From Paenimyroides marinum (lineage in GTDB: Bacteria; Bacteroidota; Bacteroidia; Flavobacteriales; Flavobacteriaceae), in NCBI RefSeq assembly GCF_900108395.1, contig NZ_FNXE01000002.1, positions 1 to 64,000 on the forward strand: DNA of 64,000 nt. The letters are read 5' to 3'. The position numbers and the translations under genes were made by a program. Shown piece after piece: positions 9,024-18,509 of the stretch (the stretch's first letter is position 1; every line of letters begins with the position of its first letter). The notes under the pieces were generated by a model. It made no database searches and was not told where the DNA came from. It saw only the letters and a list, made by a program, of their open reading frames with translations.

Positions 9024-10565
9024 TTAATAATCTTCAGCACTCCGTTTAGGCTCTTTTACCGTTGGCCATTCGGTATCTTTTGGTAAAACCCTTTTTTCGT
9101 TTGAAATTTCGTTGGGATCATTCGCTGCTTCTAAAGTCAATAGGGTAGTGGTAATCACATTTTTTTCCAGTTCTTCAAAAACAATTTTATCGTAGGTATC
9201 CCGGTTAGTATGCCAGGTATATTGTCCGTAATCCCAGTTTTGTGTATTTAAATTAAAAGCGGGAATTCCGGCTGCTACAAACGATGCATTGTCTGTACCA
9301 CGGCTTTGCGGCATTCCCGGAAAATCGGTTTTAATGTGTTTGCGAATGTGTTCGGGTACGCTTTGCAACCAGTTACCTAAATAATCGTATGAATTTACAA
9401 ATCCTTGTCCGCCAATGTAATTAATCCGTCCGGTACCGCTATCTTGATTAAAAAGAACTTTAATCTTCTGTACTTCGGTAGGATGATCCATAATGTAGAC
9501 ACGCGATCCGTTTAAACCTTGCTCTTCGCTTCCCCAGTGACCAATAACAATGGTACGGTCGTTATTTGGGTGGTATTTTTGAATCAATCGGGCAACTTCC
9601 ATCATTAAAATCGTTCCTGTGCCGTTATCGGTTGCTCCCTGAGCACCATCCCACGAATCTAAATGAGCAGAAAGCATCACGTATTCGTTCGGTTTGGTTT
9701 TTCCGGGAATAGTTGCAATGGTGTTAAAAGTTTTTGTTGTTCCTAAATTTTTTGATTGTGTATTGATTTTTATTTTGGGGCTTTTACCATTTGCCGCCAA
9801 TCGATACAACAATCCGTAATCTTCTAAACTGACATCGACCATTGGAACCGTTTGAGCAAAACTGTAAAAAATGCGGTTAGCTCCCATTGTTCCTGTGTTA
9901 TAAGACTGAACAAAACCTGCAGCACCCTTGGTCTCTAAATATTTAACCAGCTCGCGTAACGATTTTTCGGTGGCTTTAATGCTGTTGTTCCAAGCGGTTA
10001 AATCATCTGTTTTTTCTTTTTTATAGGTATCAAAATCTTCTTTGGTAGCGTGTTCTTTCCATTGATTTTCCGGACGTCCTGATTTTTGATATTGTGAAAT
10101 CATTACTATTTTTCCTTTTACAGAACGAGCCCAATTTTCAAAATCATTTTTGGATTGAAAAACAGGCATTGCTACCACTTCGGCTTCTACGGCTTTTTTG
10201 CTATTGATATTCCAGGCCAATTGTGTGCCTTCAATCGATTTTATTCTTGGCGAAGTCATTGTAATTTCTGTTGTTCCACGCTGCCATGATTTCCATTCGC
10301 CATAAGGGATGTTTTCAGCTTTAATGTTCCATTTTTTGTAAGTAGCTACAACCCAATTATGAGCTTGTTCCATTTGGGGCGATCCCACCAAACGCGGACC
10401 GATCTCGTCTAACAATTCAAATGCGAGATGTTCTAATTGATTATTGGTTTCAACTTCGTTAATTATTTGATTGTAAACAGCTTGTTTGTTTTGTTGGAAA
10501 TTTTGAGCATTTATAGTAACAGATACGAATGCGGTTAATCCTAAGAAGGCGTATTTTTTGTTCAT
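9024..10565 (-). CDS. M28-family metallopeptidase (carboxypeptidase Q-like)
   Basis: 513 residues with a signal peptide (1-20, ending INAQ). Zinc-ligand motifs of the M28 family are in order: HLDSWDGAQGATDNGTGT near 295, GHWGSEEQGLNGS near 340, FNQDSGTG near 365 and HTNRDTYDKI near 475. A PA-like insert is plausible between about 110 and 260. The enzyme is an aminopeptidase/dipeptidase-type zinc exopeptidase acting in the periplasm or outside. Single gene, separated from the PPIase genes by a terminator. The exact substrate cannot be told. Confidence 0.9.
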   Translation of the reverse strand: MNKKYAFLGLTAFVSVTINAQNFQQNKQAVYNQIINEVETNNQLEHLAFELLDEIGPRLVGSPQMEQAHNWVVATYKKWNIKAENIPYGEWKSWQRGTTEITMTSPRIKSIEGTQLAWNINSKKAVEAEVVAMPVFQSKNDFENWARSVKGKIVMISQYQKSGRPENQWKEHATKEDFDTYKKEKTDDLTAWNNSIKATEKSLRELVKYLETKGAAGFVQSYNTGTMGANRIFYSFAQTVPMVDVSLEDYGLLYRLAANGKSPKIKINTQSKNLGTTKTFNTIATIPGKTKPNEYVMLSAHLDSWDGAQGATDNGTGTILMMEVARLIQKYHPNNDRTIVIGHWGSEEQGLNGSRVYIMDHPTEVQKIKVLFNQDSGTGRINYIGGQGFVNSYDYLGNWLQSVPEHIRKHIKTDFPGMPQSRGTDNASFVAAGIPAFNLNTQNWDYGQYTWHTNRDTYDKIVFEELEKNVITTTLLTLEAANDPNEISNEKRVLPKDTEWPTVKEPKRSAEDY

Positions 10566-10611
10566 TTGAATGATTTTTTGATTCGTAAATATATAACTTT
10601 CGATAGGAAAT

Positions 10612-10635
10612 AAAAAAAGAGGCTTTTGCCTCTTT
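10612..10635 (-). terminator. terminator of the PPIase operon
   Basis: Stem AAAGAGGC / GCCTCTTT with a 4-nt loop. On the minus strand it is followed by T7 and lies just after the stop of the last PPIase gene. Confidence 0.75.
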
Positions 10636-10641
10636 AGAAAA

Positions 10642-11718
10642 TTATTTAGTTACGTGAATTTCAAAAATTAAATCGGTATTTGGTGGAATCATTCCCTGAC
10701 CTCTTTCGCCATATCCTAAATGCGACGGAATAAAGATATACGCTTTGTCGCCAATATTTAACTGTTCGATTCCTTCGATGAACCCGGGAATCAAACCTGT
10801 TTTTTGACCATATTCAAACGGAATAGGAATGTATTGGTTCATTGCTTTTCTTTGGTTGTCTAACATATTGTATTTTGTAGCAATCTCTTCTAAGCTGGTA
10901 TCAAACAAACGTCCGTCTTCAAAAAATCCGGCATACGCCACATTGATTTTATCACCGGCTTTTGGTTTTTCGTTTGTGCCTTTTTCAAAGATGTAATAGG
11001 ATAAACCCGAAGTGTTTTTTGTAGCTTTTGCTTTTGCATCAGCCAAAGTAGCCTGCATTTCTTTTGAAACGTTTTCTAACGCTTTAGCGGCTTCTTCCTG
11101 TTTTTTTTGATTTTCATCTTGTTTTTCTTTAAACACTTTTGGTGCATCAAAAGCTTTGGCTTTATCGCCTGAACGAATGATTTTAACCGATTCTATTTTA
11201 TCGCCTTGTGCAATGGTGTTTACCACTTCTTGTCCTTCAATAACGTGACCAAAAACACTGTGCTTTCCGTCTAAATGCGGTGTAGCTACGTGTGTAATAA
11301 AGAATTGCGAGCCATTGGTATTAGGTCCGGCATTTGCCATTGATAAAATTCCCGGTTTATCGTGTTTTAAATCATTGTTGAACTCATCAGCAAATTTATA
11401 TCCCGGTCCGCCTTCCCCGGTTCCTGTTGGATCACCACCCTGAATCATAAAATTGGCAATTACGCGGTGAAAGGTCAATCCGTCATAAAAAGGTTTGTCT
11501 TTGTATTGTGCATCGACAAAAGGGTTGTTTCCTTCTGCTAAACTTACAAAATTAGCCACAGTTAACGGCGTTTTTTCGTACTCTAACTGTGCAACAATTT
11601 TACCTTTACTGGTGTTTATTTCGGCATATAAGCCTTCGGGTAGATTGGTTTCGTTGTCTTTTTTACACGAAACAAATAATGTGGCTGCTAATACAGCTAC
11701 TGCTAAAATTTTCTTCAT
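10642..11718 (-). CDS. cyclophilin-FKBP fusion peptidyl-prolyl isomerase, lipoprotein
   Basis: 358 residues. Lipoprotein signal with lipobox Cys at residue 18 (FVSCKKDN), then a cyclophilin domain (about 30-190: [32 protein letters not shown]), a charged coiled linker rich in K/E/A (about 195-235), and an FKBP domain (about 240-358: [38 protein letters not shown]). Two unrelated PPIase folds in one envelope protein suggest a foldase/chaperone. It is 13 bp downstream of a paralogue of the same architecture and follows gldI. Acidic/basic residues after the Cys resemble a surface export signal, which is an inference. Confidence 0.92.
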   Translation of the reverse strand: MKKILAVAVLAATLFVSCKKDNETNLPEGLYAEINTSKGKIVAQLEYEKTPLTVANFVSLAEGNNPFVDAQYKDKPFYDGLTFHRVIANFMIQGGDPTGTGEGGPGYKFADEFNNDLKHDKPGILSMANAGPNTNGSQFFITHVATPHLDGKHSVFGHVIEGQEVVNTIAQGDKIESVKIIRSGDKAKAFDAPKVFKEKQDENQKKQEEAAKALENVSKEMQATLADAKAKATKNTSGLSYYIFEKGTNEKPKAGDKINVAYAGFFEDGRLFDTSLEEIATKYNMLDNQRKAMNQYIPIPFEYGQKTGLIPGFIEGIEQLNIGDKAYIFIPSHLGYGERGQGMIPPNTDLIFEIHVTK

Positions 11719-11731
11719 TGTTTATGATTGA

Positions 11732-12796
11732 TTAAGGTTTAACATCTACGTAAAAAACAAGGTTTGAGTTTGCCGGAATAGGTCCCATGGCTCTTTCGCC
11801 ATAACCTAATTGATACGGGATAAAAATATACGCTTTATCGCCTTTGTTTAATTGCAACAAGCCTTCGGTCATTCCCTGAATAAAATTACCTTTTTCGCCA
11901 AAAGTATAGTTTAACGGTTGGTAAGCATTAGCGTTTTTTCTTTGCGGATTTAGAATGCCGTGTTTTTCTGCCAAAGTTTCAATTCCGGTGTCAAACAACT
12001 TACCGTCTGCTAAATATCCGGCATAATCAAACGAAACATTTTCCCCTTCGGTTGGTTTTATTCCCGCACCTTTTTCGGCAACATATACTTTTACGCCCGA
12101 TGGCAAAGCGGTTGCCTGAGCCTCATACGTATCAAACATTTTTTTTGTTTCTGTTTTTAAGGCTGCGGCTTGTTGTTTTTTTAATTCTTCTTCTTTTTTT
12201 ATTTTTTCCATAGTAGCAGCAAACGTTTTCGGAGCATCAAACTTTTTGGCTTCTTTACCCACACGGATGATTTCAACTTTTTCAATCACATCGTTTTGCT
12301 GAATAGCATCAACAACATCTTGTCCGCTAACTACTTTTCCAAAAATGGTATAACCGCCGTCTAAATGTGGTGTGGCAACGTGCGTGATGAAAAATTGCGA
12401 ACCATTTGTATTAGGCCCGCGGTTTGCCATTGACAAAACACCCGGACCGTCATGCTTTAATGTGGGAACAATTTCATCGGGAAACAAATAACCCGGCTCA
12501 CCGGAACCATCACCCTTAGGATCACCTCCCTGAATCATAAAATCTGCAATAACACGGTGAAATTTTAATCCGTTGTAATAAGGTTTTCCTTTGTATTCTG
12601 CTTTTACTTGTGGATGATTGCCTTCTGCCAAAGCAACAAAATTGGCAACCGTTAACGGGGTTTCGTTATAATATAACTGTGTGGTAATGCTACCTTTTTG
12701 GGTAACAAAATTAGCGTACAAACCATCGGTTAAATTGTTTTTTTGTGCAAATACCTGTACTGAAATTAAGGCAAATAGAAATAATAACTTTTTCAT
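11732..12796 (-). CDS. cyclophilin-FKBP fusion peptidyl-prolyl isomerase, soluble secreted
   Basis: 354 residues and clearly a paralogue of the next gene downstream, with the same cyclophilin ([15 protein letters not shown] near 80, [18 protein letters not shown] near 135) and FKBP (GENVSFDYAGYLADG, IQGMTEGLLQL, GYGERAMGPIP) domains joined by a K/E-rich linker. It differs in carrying a type I signal peptide ending VFAQ (1-17) rather than a lipobox, so this copy should be free in the periplasm while the other is anchored. It is 2 bp after gldI and shares its operon. Tandem duplication followed by a change of localisation is the simplest reading. Confidence 0.92.
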   Translation of the reverse strand: MKKLLFLFALISVQVFAQKNNLTDGLYANFVTQKGSITTQLYYNETPLTVANFVALAEGNHPQVKAEYKGKPYYNGLKFHRVIADFMIQGGDPKGDGSGEPGYLFPDEIVPTLKHDGPGVLSMANRGPNTNGSQFFITHVATPHLDGGYTIFGKVVSGQDVVDAIQQNDVIEKVEIIRVGKEAKKFDAPKTFAATMEKIKKEEELKKQQAAALKTETKKMFDTYEAQATALPSGVKVYVAEKGAGIKPTEGENVSFDYAGYLADGKLFDTGIETLAEKHGILNPQRKNANAYQPLNYTFGEKGNFIQGMTEGLLQLNKGDKAYIFIPYQLGYGERAMGPIPANSNLVFYVDVKP

Positions 12797-12798
12797 TT

Positions 12799-13335
12799 TT
12801 ATTCTGGTTTAATGTCGTTAAGAGTTACTTTACAGATCAGGGGAACGTTTGTTCCGATTTTTTGCTTATCACCCAAATAGCCATATGCCATGTGCGAAGG
12901 AAAAATAAACGAAATGGTTTCGCCTTTGTGCATTAATTTCACGGCATGACGCAAACCTACCATAATTTCTTGTTTATCAATAGCATATACTTTTGGAGCT
13001 GTTTCTGCTTTACCATAAATTAAATTGTTGTCTATATCGTAGATTTCAAAATCTAATTTAACGATATCTCCTTTTTTAGGCAAAAGACTGTCGGTGGTTA
13101 CAGCTACATCATATTTATACCAAAACCCCAAATTTGATTGATAATAATGATGTGCCGAATCTTTTTTTATCACACTCTGAATAATTTTTTCTTCGTCCTG
13201 AACGATATTTTTATTGCGTTGAACCGATTCTTTAATAAATGTTCCAGAGCGATAGGTGATTGGTTTACGTGCTTCGGGTTGTTTACAGGCAAACAATAAA
13301 CCGGTGAATGCCAAACACATTATTAATTTTTTCAT
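12799..13335 (-). CDS. gldI: gliding motility-associated FKBP-type isomerase lipoprotein GldI
   Basis: 178 residues. Lipobox LLFAC (Cys 17) followed by KQPEARKPI, then an FKBP-like domain with KKGDIVKLDFEIYD near 88, LRHAVKLMHKGE near 126 and FPSHMAYGYLGD near 142. Sequence and length closely fit GldI of Flavobacterium, a lipoprotein needed for gliding and T9SS function. It follows a DHH phosphoesterase gene, the usual gldI neighbour. Together with the T9SS sorting domain at 7.2-8.8 kb this implies a gliding/T9SS organism. Start 4 bp after the nrnA-like stop; translational coupling is likely. Confidence 0.88.
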   Translation of the reverse strand: MKKLIMCLAFTGLLFACKQPEARKPITYRSGTFIKESVQRNKNIVQDEEKIIQSVIKKDSAHHYYQSNLGFWYKYDVAVTTDSLLPKKGDIVKLDFEIYDIDNNLIYGKAETAPKVYAIDKQEIMVGLRHAVKLMHKGETISFIFPSHMAYGYLGDKQKIGTNVPLICKVTLNDIKPE

Positions 13336-13339
13336 ATCG

Positions 13340-14353
13340 TTATTGTTTGTTGGTTTCTTTTAAAATGGTTTCAAACTTTAAAACAGTTTCATTTAAGCTG
13401 TCAAAAGATTTTCCGCCGGCAGCGTTAATGTGTCCGCCACCGTTAAAATAAGATCGGGCAAATTCATTCACATCAAAATCACCTTCTGACCTAAAAGAGA
13501 TTTTAATCATGCCTTCTTCTTTATTCTCAATGAAAATGGCTGCCAGATTGATGCCTTTGATCGATAAACCGTAATTTACAATACCTTCGGTATCTCCTTT
13601 TTGATACTGAAATTCATCTAAATCCTGCTGTGTTAAAAAAGTATAAGCCGCACTGTGATTGGGCATTACTTTTAACTGTTGCAAGGCTCTGCCTAACAAT
13701 TGCAGCTGATTGTATGAAGATGTATTGAATAACAAGCCATGTACTTTGGGGTTGTCAACACCTAAATCAATTAATCGTGCAACAATTCGGTGAGTATCGC
13801 CAGTGGTTTTAGTAAATTTAAACGAACCGGAATCGGTAACAATACCTGTATAAATACAAGTTGCCGCATCGGTGTTGATGTATTGTTGTAAATTTAATTG
13901 TTCTAAAAAGCGATACAGAAGTTCGCAGGTAGAACCAAACGATGTATCTGAAACGGTGATTTTTGCATAACCATCGGGCATTTGATGATGGTCAATCATC
14001 ACAAAAGGTTTCCGTAGTTTTTCTAAATAAGAACCCATTTGATCACCTGCACGATGTAATGCATTAAAATCTAAGGTAAAAACCAAATGGCTTCCTTGTA
14101 AAAAAGTCTTGCAGTCATCAAAATTTTTTTCAAAAACCAACACCTTATCTGCTTCGGGCAGCCACGAAATAAATTCGGGAAATTCATTTGGTGAAACAAC
14201 TTTTACCGTATGATTTAATTGTTTTAAAACGTGATAAAGTCCCAAACACGACCCTAAAGCGTCACCATCGGGGTTGCGGTGCGGTATTATTGCTATTTGT
14301 TTCGGCGTTTTTAAAAAATCGGTTAAAAACGCAACATCATTTGTGTTCATCAT
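13340..14353 (-). CDS. DHH/DHHA1 phosphoesterase (NrnA-like oligoribonuclease/pAp phosphatase)
   Basis: 337 residues. DHH domain with HRNPDGDALGS near 25-35 (metal ligands), the DFNALHRAGD motif near 95, and the hallmark DHH in MIDHHQMPDG near 118. The C-terminal DHHA1 domain ends with GGGHINAAGG near 308. NrnA enzymes degrade nanoRNA to mononucleotides and dephosphorylate 3'-phosphoadenosine 5'-phosphate; which activity dominates here is not visible. First gene of the gldI-PPIase operon. Two adjacent Met codons (14353 and 14350) could start it. Confidence 0.88.
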   Translation of the reverse strand: MMNTNDVAFLTDFLKTPKQIAIIPHRNPDGDALGSCLGLYHVLKQLNHTVKVVSPNEFPEFISWLPEADKVLVFEKNFDDCKTFLQGSHLVFTLDFNALHRAGDQMGSYLEKLRKPFVMIDHHQMPDGYAKITVSDTSFGSTCELLYRFLEQLNLQQYINTDAATCIYTGIVTDSGSFKFTKTTGDTHRIVARLIDLGVDNPKVHGLLFNTSSYNQLQLLGRALQQLKVMPNHSAAYTFLTQQDLDEFQYQKGDTEGIVNYGLSIKGINLAAIFIENKEEGMIKISFRSEGDFDVNEFARSYFNGGGHINAAGGKSFDSLNETVLKFETILKETNKQ

Positions 14354-14493
14354 ACTGCGAAAATAAACAAATTAGCAGTTACTTTAAAAAAGCTTGCTGA
14401 AATTTATTGTGCTAAATTTTAAAACCATTTTTATAAACAATCTAAATAACGCTTGCCATAGCATTTAATTAAACAATGTAGTATTTTTGCAAA

Positions 14494-15906
14494 ATGGCAC
14501 GAAAAAAAACAGATAAAATCGTATTCGAAAACGTAGAAGTCCTTGATGCAGGTGCAAAAGGCGTATCGGTAGCAAAAGCTGACGATGGTAAAATTATTTT
14601 TATTCCCAATGTGGTTCCTGGAGATGTGGTAGATGTTCAGACCTTTAAAAAACGTAAATCATATTACGAAGGCAAAGCGGTAACTTTTCACAAGTTATCA
14701 GATAAGCGCGTAGAGCCGGTTTGTGAGCATTTTGGAGCTTGTGGCGGTTGTAAATGGCAAAATATGGGTTACGAATTTCAGTTGGGATACAAACATCAGG
14801 AAGTTGAAAACAATTTAAAAAGAATTGGAAAAATACAACTACCCGATTTTGAGCCTATCCTGGGTTCTGAAAAACAGTTTTTTTACCGTAACAAGATGGA
14901 ATTTTCTTTCTCTAATGCCCGTTGGTTAACCGATGCTGAAATTCAGTCGGGAGAAGAATTAGGAAAAGAAAATGCTTTGGGATTTCATATTCCTAAAATG
15001 TGGGATAAAATTCTCGACATCAAAAAATGTTATCTGCAACAAGATCCGTCAAATGCTATTCGGAATGAAATTCGTGATTTTGCAAATGAAAACGGATTGG
15101 AATTTTATAATCCGCGTGAAAATACTGGCTTATTGAGAACATTGATGATCAGAACGGCATCGACAGGAGAAATCATGGTATTGATCCAGTTTTTTAAAGA
15201 AGACAAAGAAAAACGTGAAATGCTGTTGGATTTCCTTAAAAATCGTTTTCCTGAAATCACATCGTTGCAATACGTTATCAACAGTAAATTAAACGATACT
15301 ATTTACGATCAAAAGGTAATTTGTTATCATGGTCGTGATTATATTTTAGAAGAAATGGAAGGATTGCAGTTTAGCATCAATGCCAAATCGTTTTATCAGA
15401 CCAATTCAGAGCAGGCTTATGAGTTATATTCCATTACCAGAGATTTCGCCGGGTTAACGGGTGAAGAACTGGTTTACGATTTATATACCGGTACGGGAAC
15501 CATTGCCCAGTTTGTTTCTAAAAAAGCCAAAAAAGTAATTGGTGTTGAAGCGGTACCCGAAGCCATTGCCGATGCAAAAGTAAATGCAGACCGCAATAAC
15601 ATTACCAACTGCGAATTTTTTGTAGGCGATATGAAAAACGTGTTTAACGACGATTTTATTGCTCGGCACGGTCAGCCCGATGTGATCATTACCGATCCAC
15701 CGCGTGATGGTATGCACAAAGATGTGGTTGCACAAATTTTAAAAATTGCACCGAAAAAAGTGGTTTATGTAAGTTGTAATTCGGCAACACAGGCACGAGA
15801 TTTGGCGTTAATGGACGAAATGTACAAAGTAACCCGGGTGCGTCCGGTTGATATGTTTCCGCAAACACATCATGTTGAAAATGTGGTATTGTTAGAAAAG
15901 CGATAA
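14494..15906 (+). CDS. rlmD: 23S rRNA (uracil-C5)-methyltransferase RlmD-type
   Basis: 470 residues. An N-terminal TRAM domain (about 8-65) precedes the 4Fe-4S cluster cysteines in CEHFGACGGCKWQ near 80. The SAM-binding motif DLYTGTGTIAQF is near 330, TDPPRDGM near 392, and the catalytic Cys in VYVSCNSATQARDL near 425. It is the RumA/RlmD/TrmA family that methylates C5 of uridine in 23S rRNA. Target position 1939 is known for the E. coli enzyme and is only presumed here. Followed by a terminator and the usual flavobacterial neighbours DUF6452/DUF6048. Confidence 0.92.
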   Translation: MARKKTDKIVFENVEVLDAGAKGVSVAKADDGKIIFIPNVVPGDVVDVQTFKKRKSYYEGKAVTFHKLSDKRVEPVCEHFGACGGCKWQNMGYEFQLGYKHQEVENNLKRIGKIQLPDFEPILGSEKQFFYRNKMEFSFSNARWLTDAEIQSGEELGKENALGFHIPKMWDKILDIKKCYLQQDPSNAIRNEIRDFANENGLEFYNPRENTGLLRTLMIRTASTGEIMVLIQFFKEDKEKREMLLDFLKNRFPEITSLQYVINSKLNDTIYDQKVICYHGRDYILEEMEGLQFSINAKSFYQTNSEQAYELYSITRDFAGLTGEELVYDLYTGTGTIAQFVSKKAKKVIGVEAVPEAIADAKVNADRNNITNCEFFVGDMKNVFNDDFIARHGQPDVIITDPPRDGMHKDVVAQILKIAPKKVVYVSCNSATQARDLALMDEMYKVTRVRPVDMFPQTHHVENVVLLEKR

Positions 15907-15912
15907 AATATA

Positions 15913-15941
15913 GAAGAGCAGTGTAAAGCTGCTCTTTTTTA
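15913..15941 (+). terminator. terminator after rlmD
   Basis: Stem AAGAGCAG / CTGCTCTT with a 7-nt loop and T6, starting 7 bp after the rlmD stop. Confidence 0.8.
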
Positions 15942-15979
15942 AAAATGATTTTGTATTTTTACTGTATATTATCCACCTT

Positions 15980-16474
15980 ATGAAAAAAATCTGGTTTGTT
16001 TCTTTATGTATTTTTGGTTTTTTAGCCTGCGAAAAAGATGATATTTGTGCCGGCGAAGAATCGGAGACACCCAATATCATTATTGATTTATATGACCAAA
16101 TAGAACCTGATAACTTAAAACAAGCAGTAAAAATTGCAGCTGTGGCAAATGGTTTTACGGACACTCTTTTTTTTGAGAGAACTTCTAAGATTGAACTCCC
16201 TTTACAAATAAATACCAATGCAACCGATTGGAATTTAACCCTGTACGAGCTTACTCCAACCAATGATACCATCTTTAAAAAAGATGAATTAAAGTTTACT
16301 TATACCACGGAAGCGTTATACGTTTCAAAAGCATGCGGTTATAAAACTATTTTTCACGAATTTAACGCCGTAAAAAGTCCAAATACAACAAATAATCCTT
16401 GGATACAGAGTATTTATAAGGTAACAAATGAAATTACAACAAACAACAATGCGCACATTCAGCTTTATTATTAG
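15980..16474 (+). CDS. DUF6452-type lipoprotein, unknown function
   Basis: 164 residues. Lipobox GFLAC (Cys 17) followed by EKDDIC, a charged stretch seen after the lipid Cys of surface lipoproteins in this phylum. A second conserved-looking motif, SKACGYKT, is near residue 117. Size and order (rlmD, this gene, DUF6048) match the DUF6452 family as I remember it in Flavobacterium. No function is known. It overlaps the next gene, so the two are probably translated together. Confidence 0.75.
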   Translation: MKKIWFVSLCIFGFLACEKDDICAGEESETPNIIIDLYDQIEPDNLKQAVKIAAVANGFTDTLFFERTSKIELPLQINTNATDWNLTLYELTPTNDTIFKKDELKFTYTTEALYVSKACGYKTIFHEFNAVKSPNTTNNPWIQSIYKVTNEITTNNNAHIQLYY

Positions 16475-17168
16475 TCTTTTTTGTGTGTGCTCTTTGCAGG
16501 CACAAGAACAAGTTCCGCAGGTATATCCGGAAATATACGGATTGCGTATTGGTACCGATTTAATAAAAGCATCGCGCAATTTTTGGGATAAAGATTATAA
16601 AGGTTTTGAAATCTCTGCCGATTATCGATACAATAAACGCTGGTACCTGGCTGCTGAAGCCGGTTATGAAAACCGTTTAAAAACAGACGATCAGCTTTCA
16701 TATACTACCGATGGAATGTTTTTAAAAATTGGAGCCGAAAAAAACTTTCACCAAAACTGGCTGGATATGAATAATTTAATTTATGTTGGTGGTCGGTATG
16801 GTTTTAGTTTGCATAGTCAAACACTGCATAGTTACCGAATAAATACGGGTGATGCCTATTTTGATGAAGAAATGCAGTATCCCGAATTGAAATCAACCGG
16901 ATTGATGGCTCATTGGTTAGAAATGATTGTCGGCATAAAGGCTGAAGTGGTTGATAATTTATATATCGGAATGAATGTTCAGTTAAAAGGATTGTTCTAC
17001 CAAAAACAACCCGAAGGTTTTGAAAATCTTTACTACCCGGGATTCGGACAAAAATACAGCGGAAATATTGGTGTTGGTTTTGGATACGGCATCAGCTATA
17101 TGATCCCTTTTAAAAAGAAAATTATTCAGCCTGTTAAACAACAAGAAAATGAAATTAAAAAACGCTAA
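16428..17168 (+). CDS. DUF6048-type outer membrane beta-barrel-like protein
   Basis: 246 residues. Signal peptide ending LQAQ, then alternating amphipathic strands rich in aromatic residues (YGLRIGTDL, YKGFEISADYRY, LAAEAGYEN, FLKIGAEKNF, GVGFGYGISYMIPF), consistent with a small outer membrane barrel. It overlaps the DUF6452 gene by 47 bp from the first ATG (16428) or 26 bp from the second (16449). The second start gives a more compact signal peptide (MRTFSFIISLF). Family assignment rests on gene order and overall look. Confidence 0.75.
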   Translation: MKLQQTTMRTFSFIISLFCVCSLQAQEQVPQVYPEIYGLRIGTDLIKASRNFWDKDYKGFEISADYRYNKRWYLAAEAGYENRLKTDDQLSYTTDGMFLKIGAEKNFHQNWLDMNNLIYVGGRYGFSLHSQTLHSYRINTGDAYFDEEMQYPELKSTGLMAHWLEMIVGIKAEVVDNLYIGMNVQLKGLFYQKQPEGFENLYYPGFGQKYSGNIGVGFGYGISYMIPFKKKIIQPVKQQENEIKKR

Positions 17169-17194
17169 AGTTTCTCAGACCTTAGCGTTTTTTC
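17157..17194 (+). terminator. terminator after the DUF6048 gene
   Basis: Stem AAAACGCTAA / TTAGCGTTTT overlapping the stop codon, with a T6 run. It lies between convergent genes. Confidence 0.75.
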
Positions 17195-17221
17195 TTACAT
17201 GTAAACTAATTATATTATCTT

Positions 17222-18037
17222 TTAATAACAGGTGTTTTGTTCCGTTATGTTAGAATTTTGCTCTTCCTGAATGTTGTTTTTACGTTCTCTAACTTCTTGT
17301 TTTAAGCTAAAAAACTTTTTATGATTGTATTTCAAAACAGTTAATTTATAATAATCGTAGAAAATAATCACAGTTAAAACAAAACACACAATGTAAAAGG
17401 TGTAGTTTCGAATAGTGTTGTAAAGTATGCCCGTAATTACGCCACCAATTACATAAAAAAACATAATTGAACTTAAAAGCTGAATTTTTTCAATTACTTT
17501 TTCGTCTTTTCGGTAATGCTTTTTAGTAATCATGGAAAGTGCAATAGCCAGATCGGTAGTCAACCCTGTTAAATGGGTTGTTTTTACTGCCGAATTAGAA
17601 ATACTTGCGGTTAATCCGTTTTGTAATCCCATTGCAAATAACAATAATCCAACTAAAAATTCGGTTTCCTGTAAACTTTCGGTATAAAAGTTCTGAAGGT
17701 AAATTCCAACTACAAGTAAACAAATAATTTCCAGAATAATTGGTATCGCGTGCGATAAATATCTGCCAATGTATTTGTTTCCATGAATAATGACAAAGTT
17801 TGATGTGAAGCTTCCAAAAAAGAATAGTATAATCCACAGAATGACAATAGCTGCCTGAAACCAGTTTCCTTTAGCAAGTTCCTGTGCAAAAACAGCATAA
17901 TGTCCCGTGATGTTTGATGTAAAAGCAAAAAATACGATGACAGATATAACATTGACCATTCCTGCCGAAAAAGCAGTAAGCCCGCCAATTTTCAAATTAT
18001 CTTTATGTGTTCTGTGTGTACTATATTTTCTGAGCAT
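17222..18037 (-). CDS. YoaK/DUF1275-family membrane protein
   Basis: 271 residues with about six hydrophobic segments spread over residues 18-230. GGLTAFSAGMVNV near 18, NITGHYA near 41, AMGLQNGLTAS near 135 and the T.LTGL.TDLA motif near 153 are typical of DUF1275 (YoaK), a poorly characterised family of inner membrane proteins. It overlaps the end of the preceding lipocalin-like gene by 17 bp, so it belongs to a three-gene operon with that gene and a UspA-like protein. Confidence 0.85.
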   Translation of the reverse strand: MLRKYSTHRTHKDNLKIGGLTAFSAGMVNVISVIVFFAFTSNITGHYAVFAQELAKGNWFQAAIVILWIILFFFGSFTSNFVIIHGNKYIGRYLSHAIPIILEIICLLVVGIYLQNFYTESLQETEFLVGLLLFAMGLQNGLTASISNSAVKTTHLTGLTTDLAIALSMITKKHYRKDEKVIEKIQLLSSIMFFYVIGGVITGILYNTIRNYTFYIVCFVLTVIIFYDYYKLTVLKYNHKKFFSLKQEVRERKNNIQEEQNSNITEQNTCY

Positions 18038-18509
18038 AATCTTGTTCTTGTACTTTTTTAAAGGTAATTTTTACGCTTCCCCTCATTTGTAAATCAAAAT
18101 TGTAATAAATAACCATTGTATCTTTGGTTAGCTTATGTACCTGGTAACTTTCTACGGTATTGTTGCCGTATTTAAGTTCTAAAATATTTCCTCTGCCTTT
18201 TAAAAACCATTTCAGCTTTTTTTCTTCAAACGGGTCTTTAGACTTTAAGGTTAATTGTTTTTTGTTACAAAACTCCCATTCTTCTGCCTGATGAATCATC
18301 ATGTTATTGTACAGCTCCTTTTTCTGATAAGACAGCAAGTTACCGTCTAACTTTGCAGAATCTACACTTATACGTTCAAAATTCCATGCTACTTCTTTCC
18401 ATTTACCTACAATCAGATCTTCAGGACTATTGCCCTTAATCAGTGCGGTTCCAGAACACAGCAACACTATTAAAATTAAACTATAAGCTATTGGTACTGT
18501 TTTTTTCAT
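18021..18509 (-). CDS. lipocalin-like secreted protein, unknown function
   Basis: 162 residues with an N-terminal hydrophobic segment (8-24) that is a signal peptide or anchor. IVGKWKEVAW near 33 resembles the first strand of bacterial lipocalin-like domains, and the rest alternates in beta fashion. A Cys in the hydrophobic stretch (LLCSG) could be a lipobox. Overlaps the UspA-like gene by 4 bp and the YoaK-like gene by 17 bp. No ligand or function can be assigned. Confidence 0.6.
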   Translation of the reverse strand: MKKTVPIAYSLILIVLLCSGTALIKGNSPEDLIVGKWKEVAWNFERISVDSAKLDGNLLSYQKKELYNNMMIHQAEEWEFCNKKQLTLKSKDPFEEKKLKWFLKGRGNILELKYGNNTVESYQVHKLTKDTMVIYYNFDLQMRGSVKITFKKVQEQDYAQKI

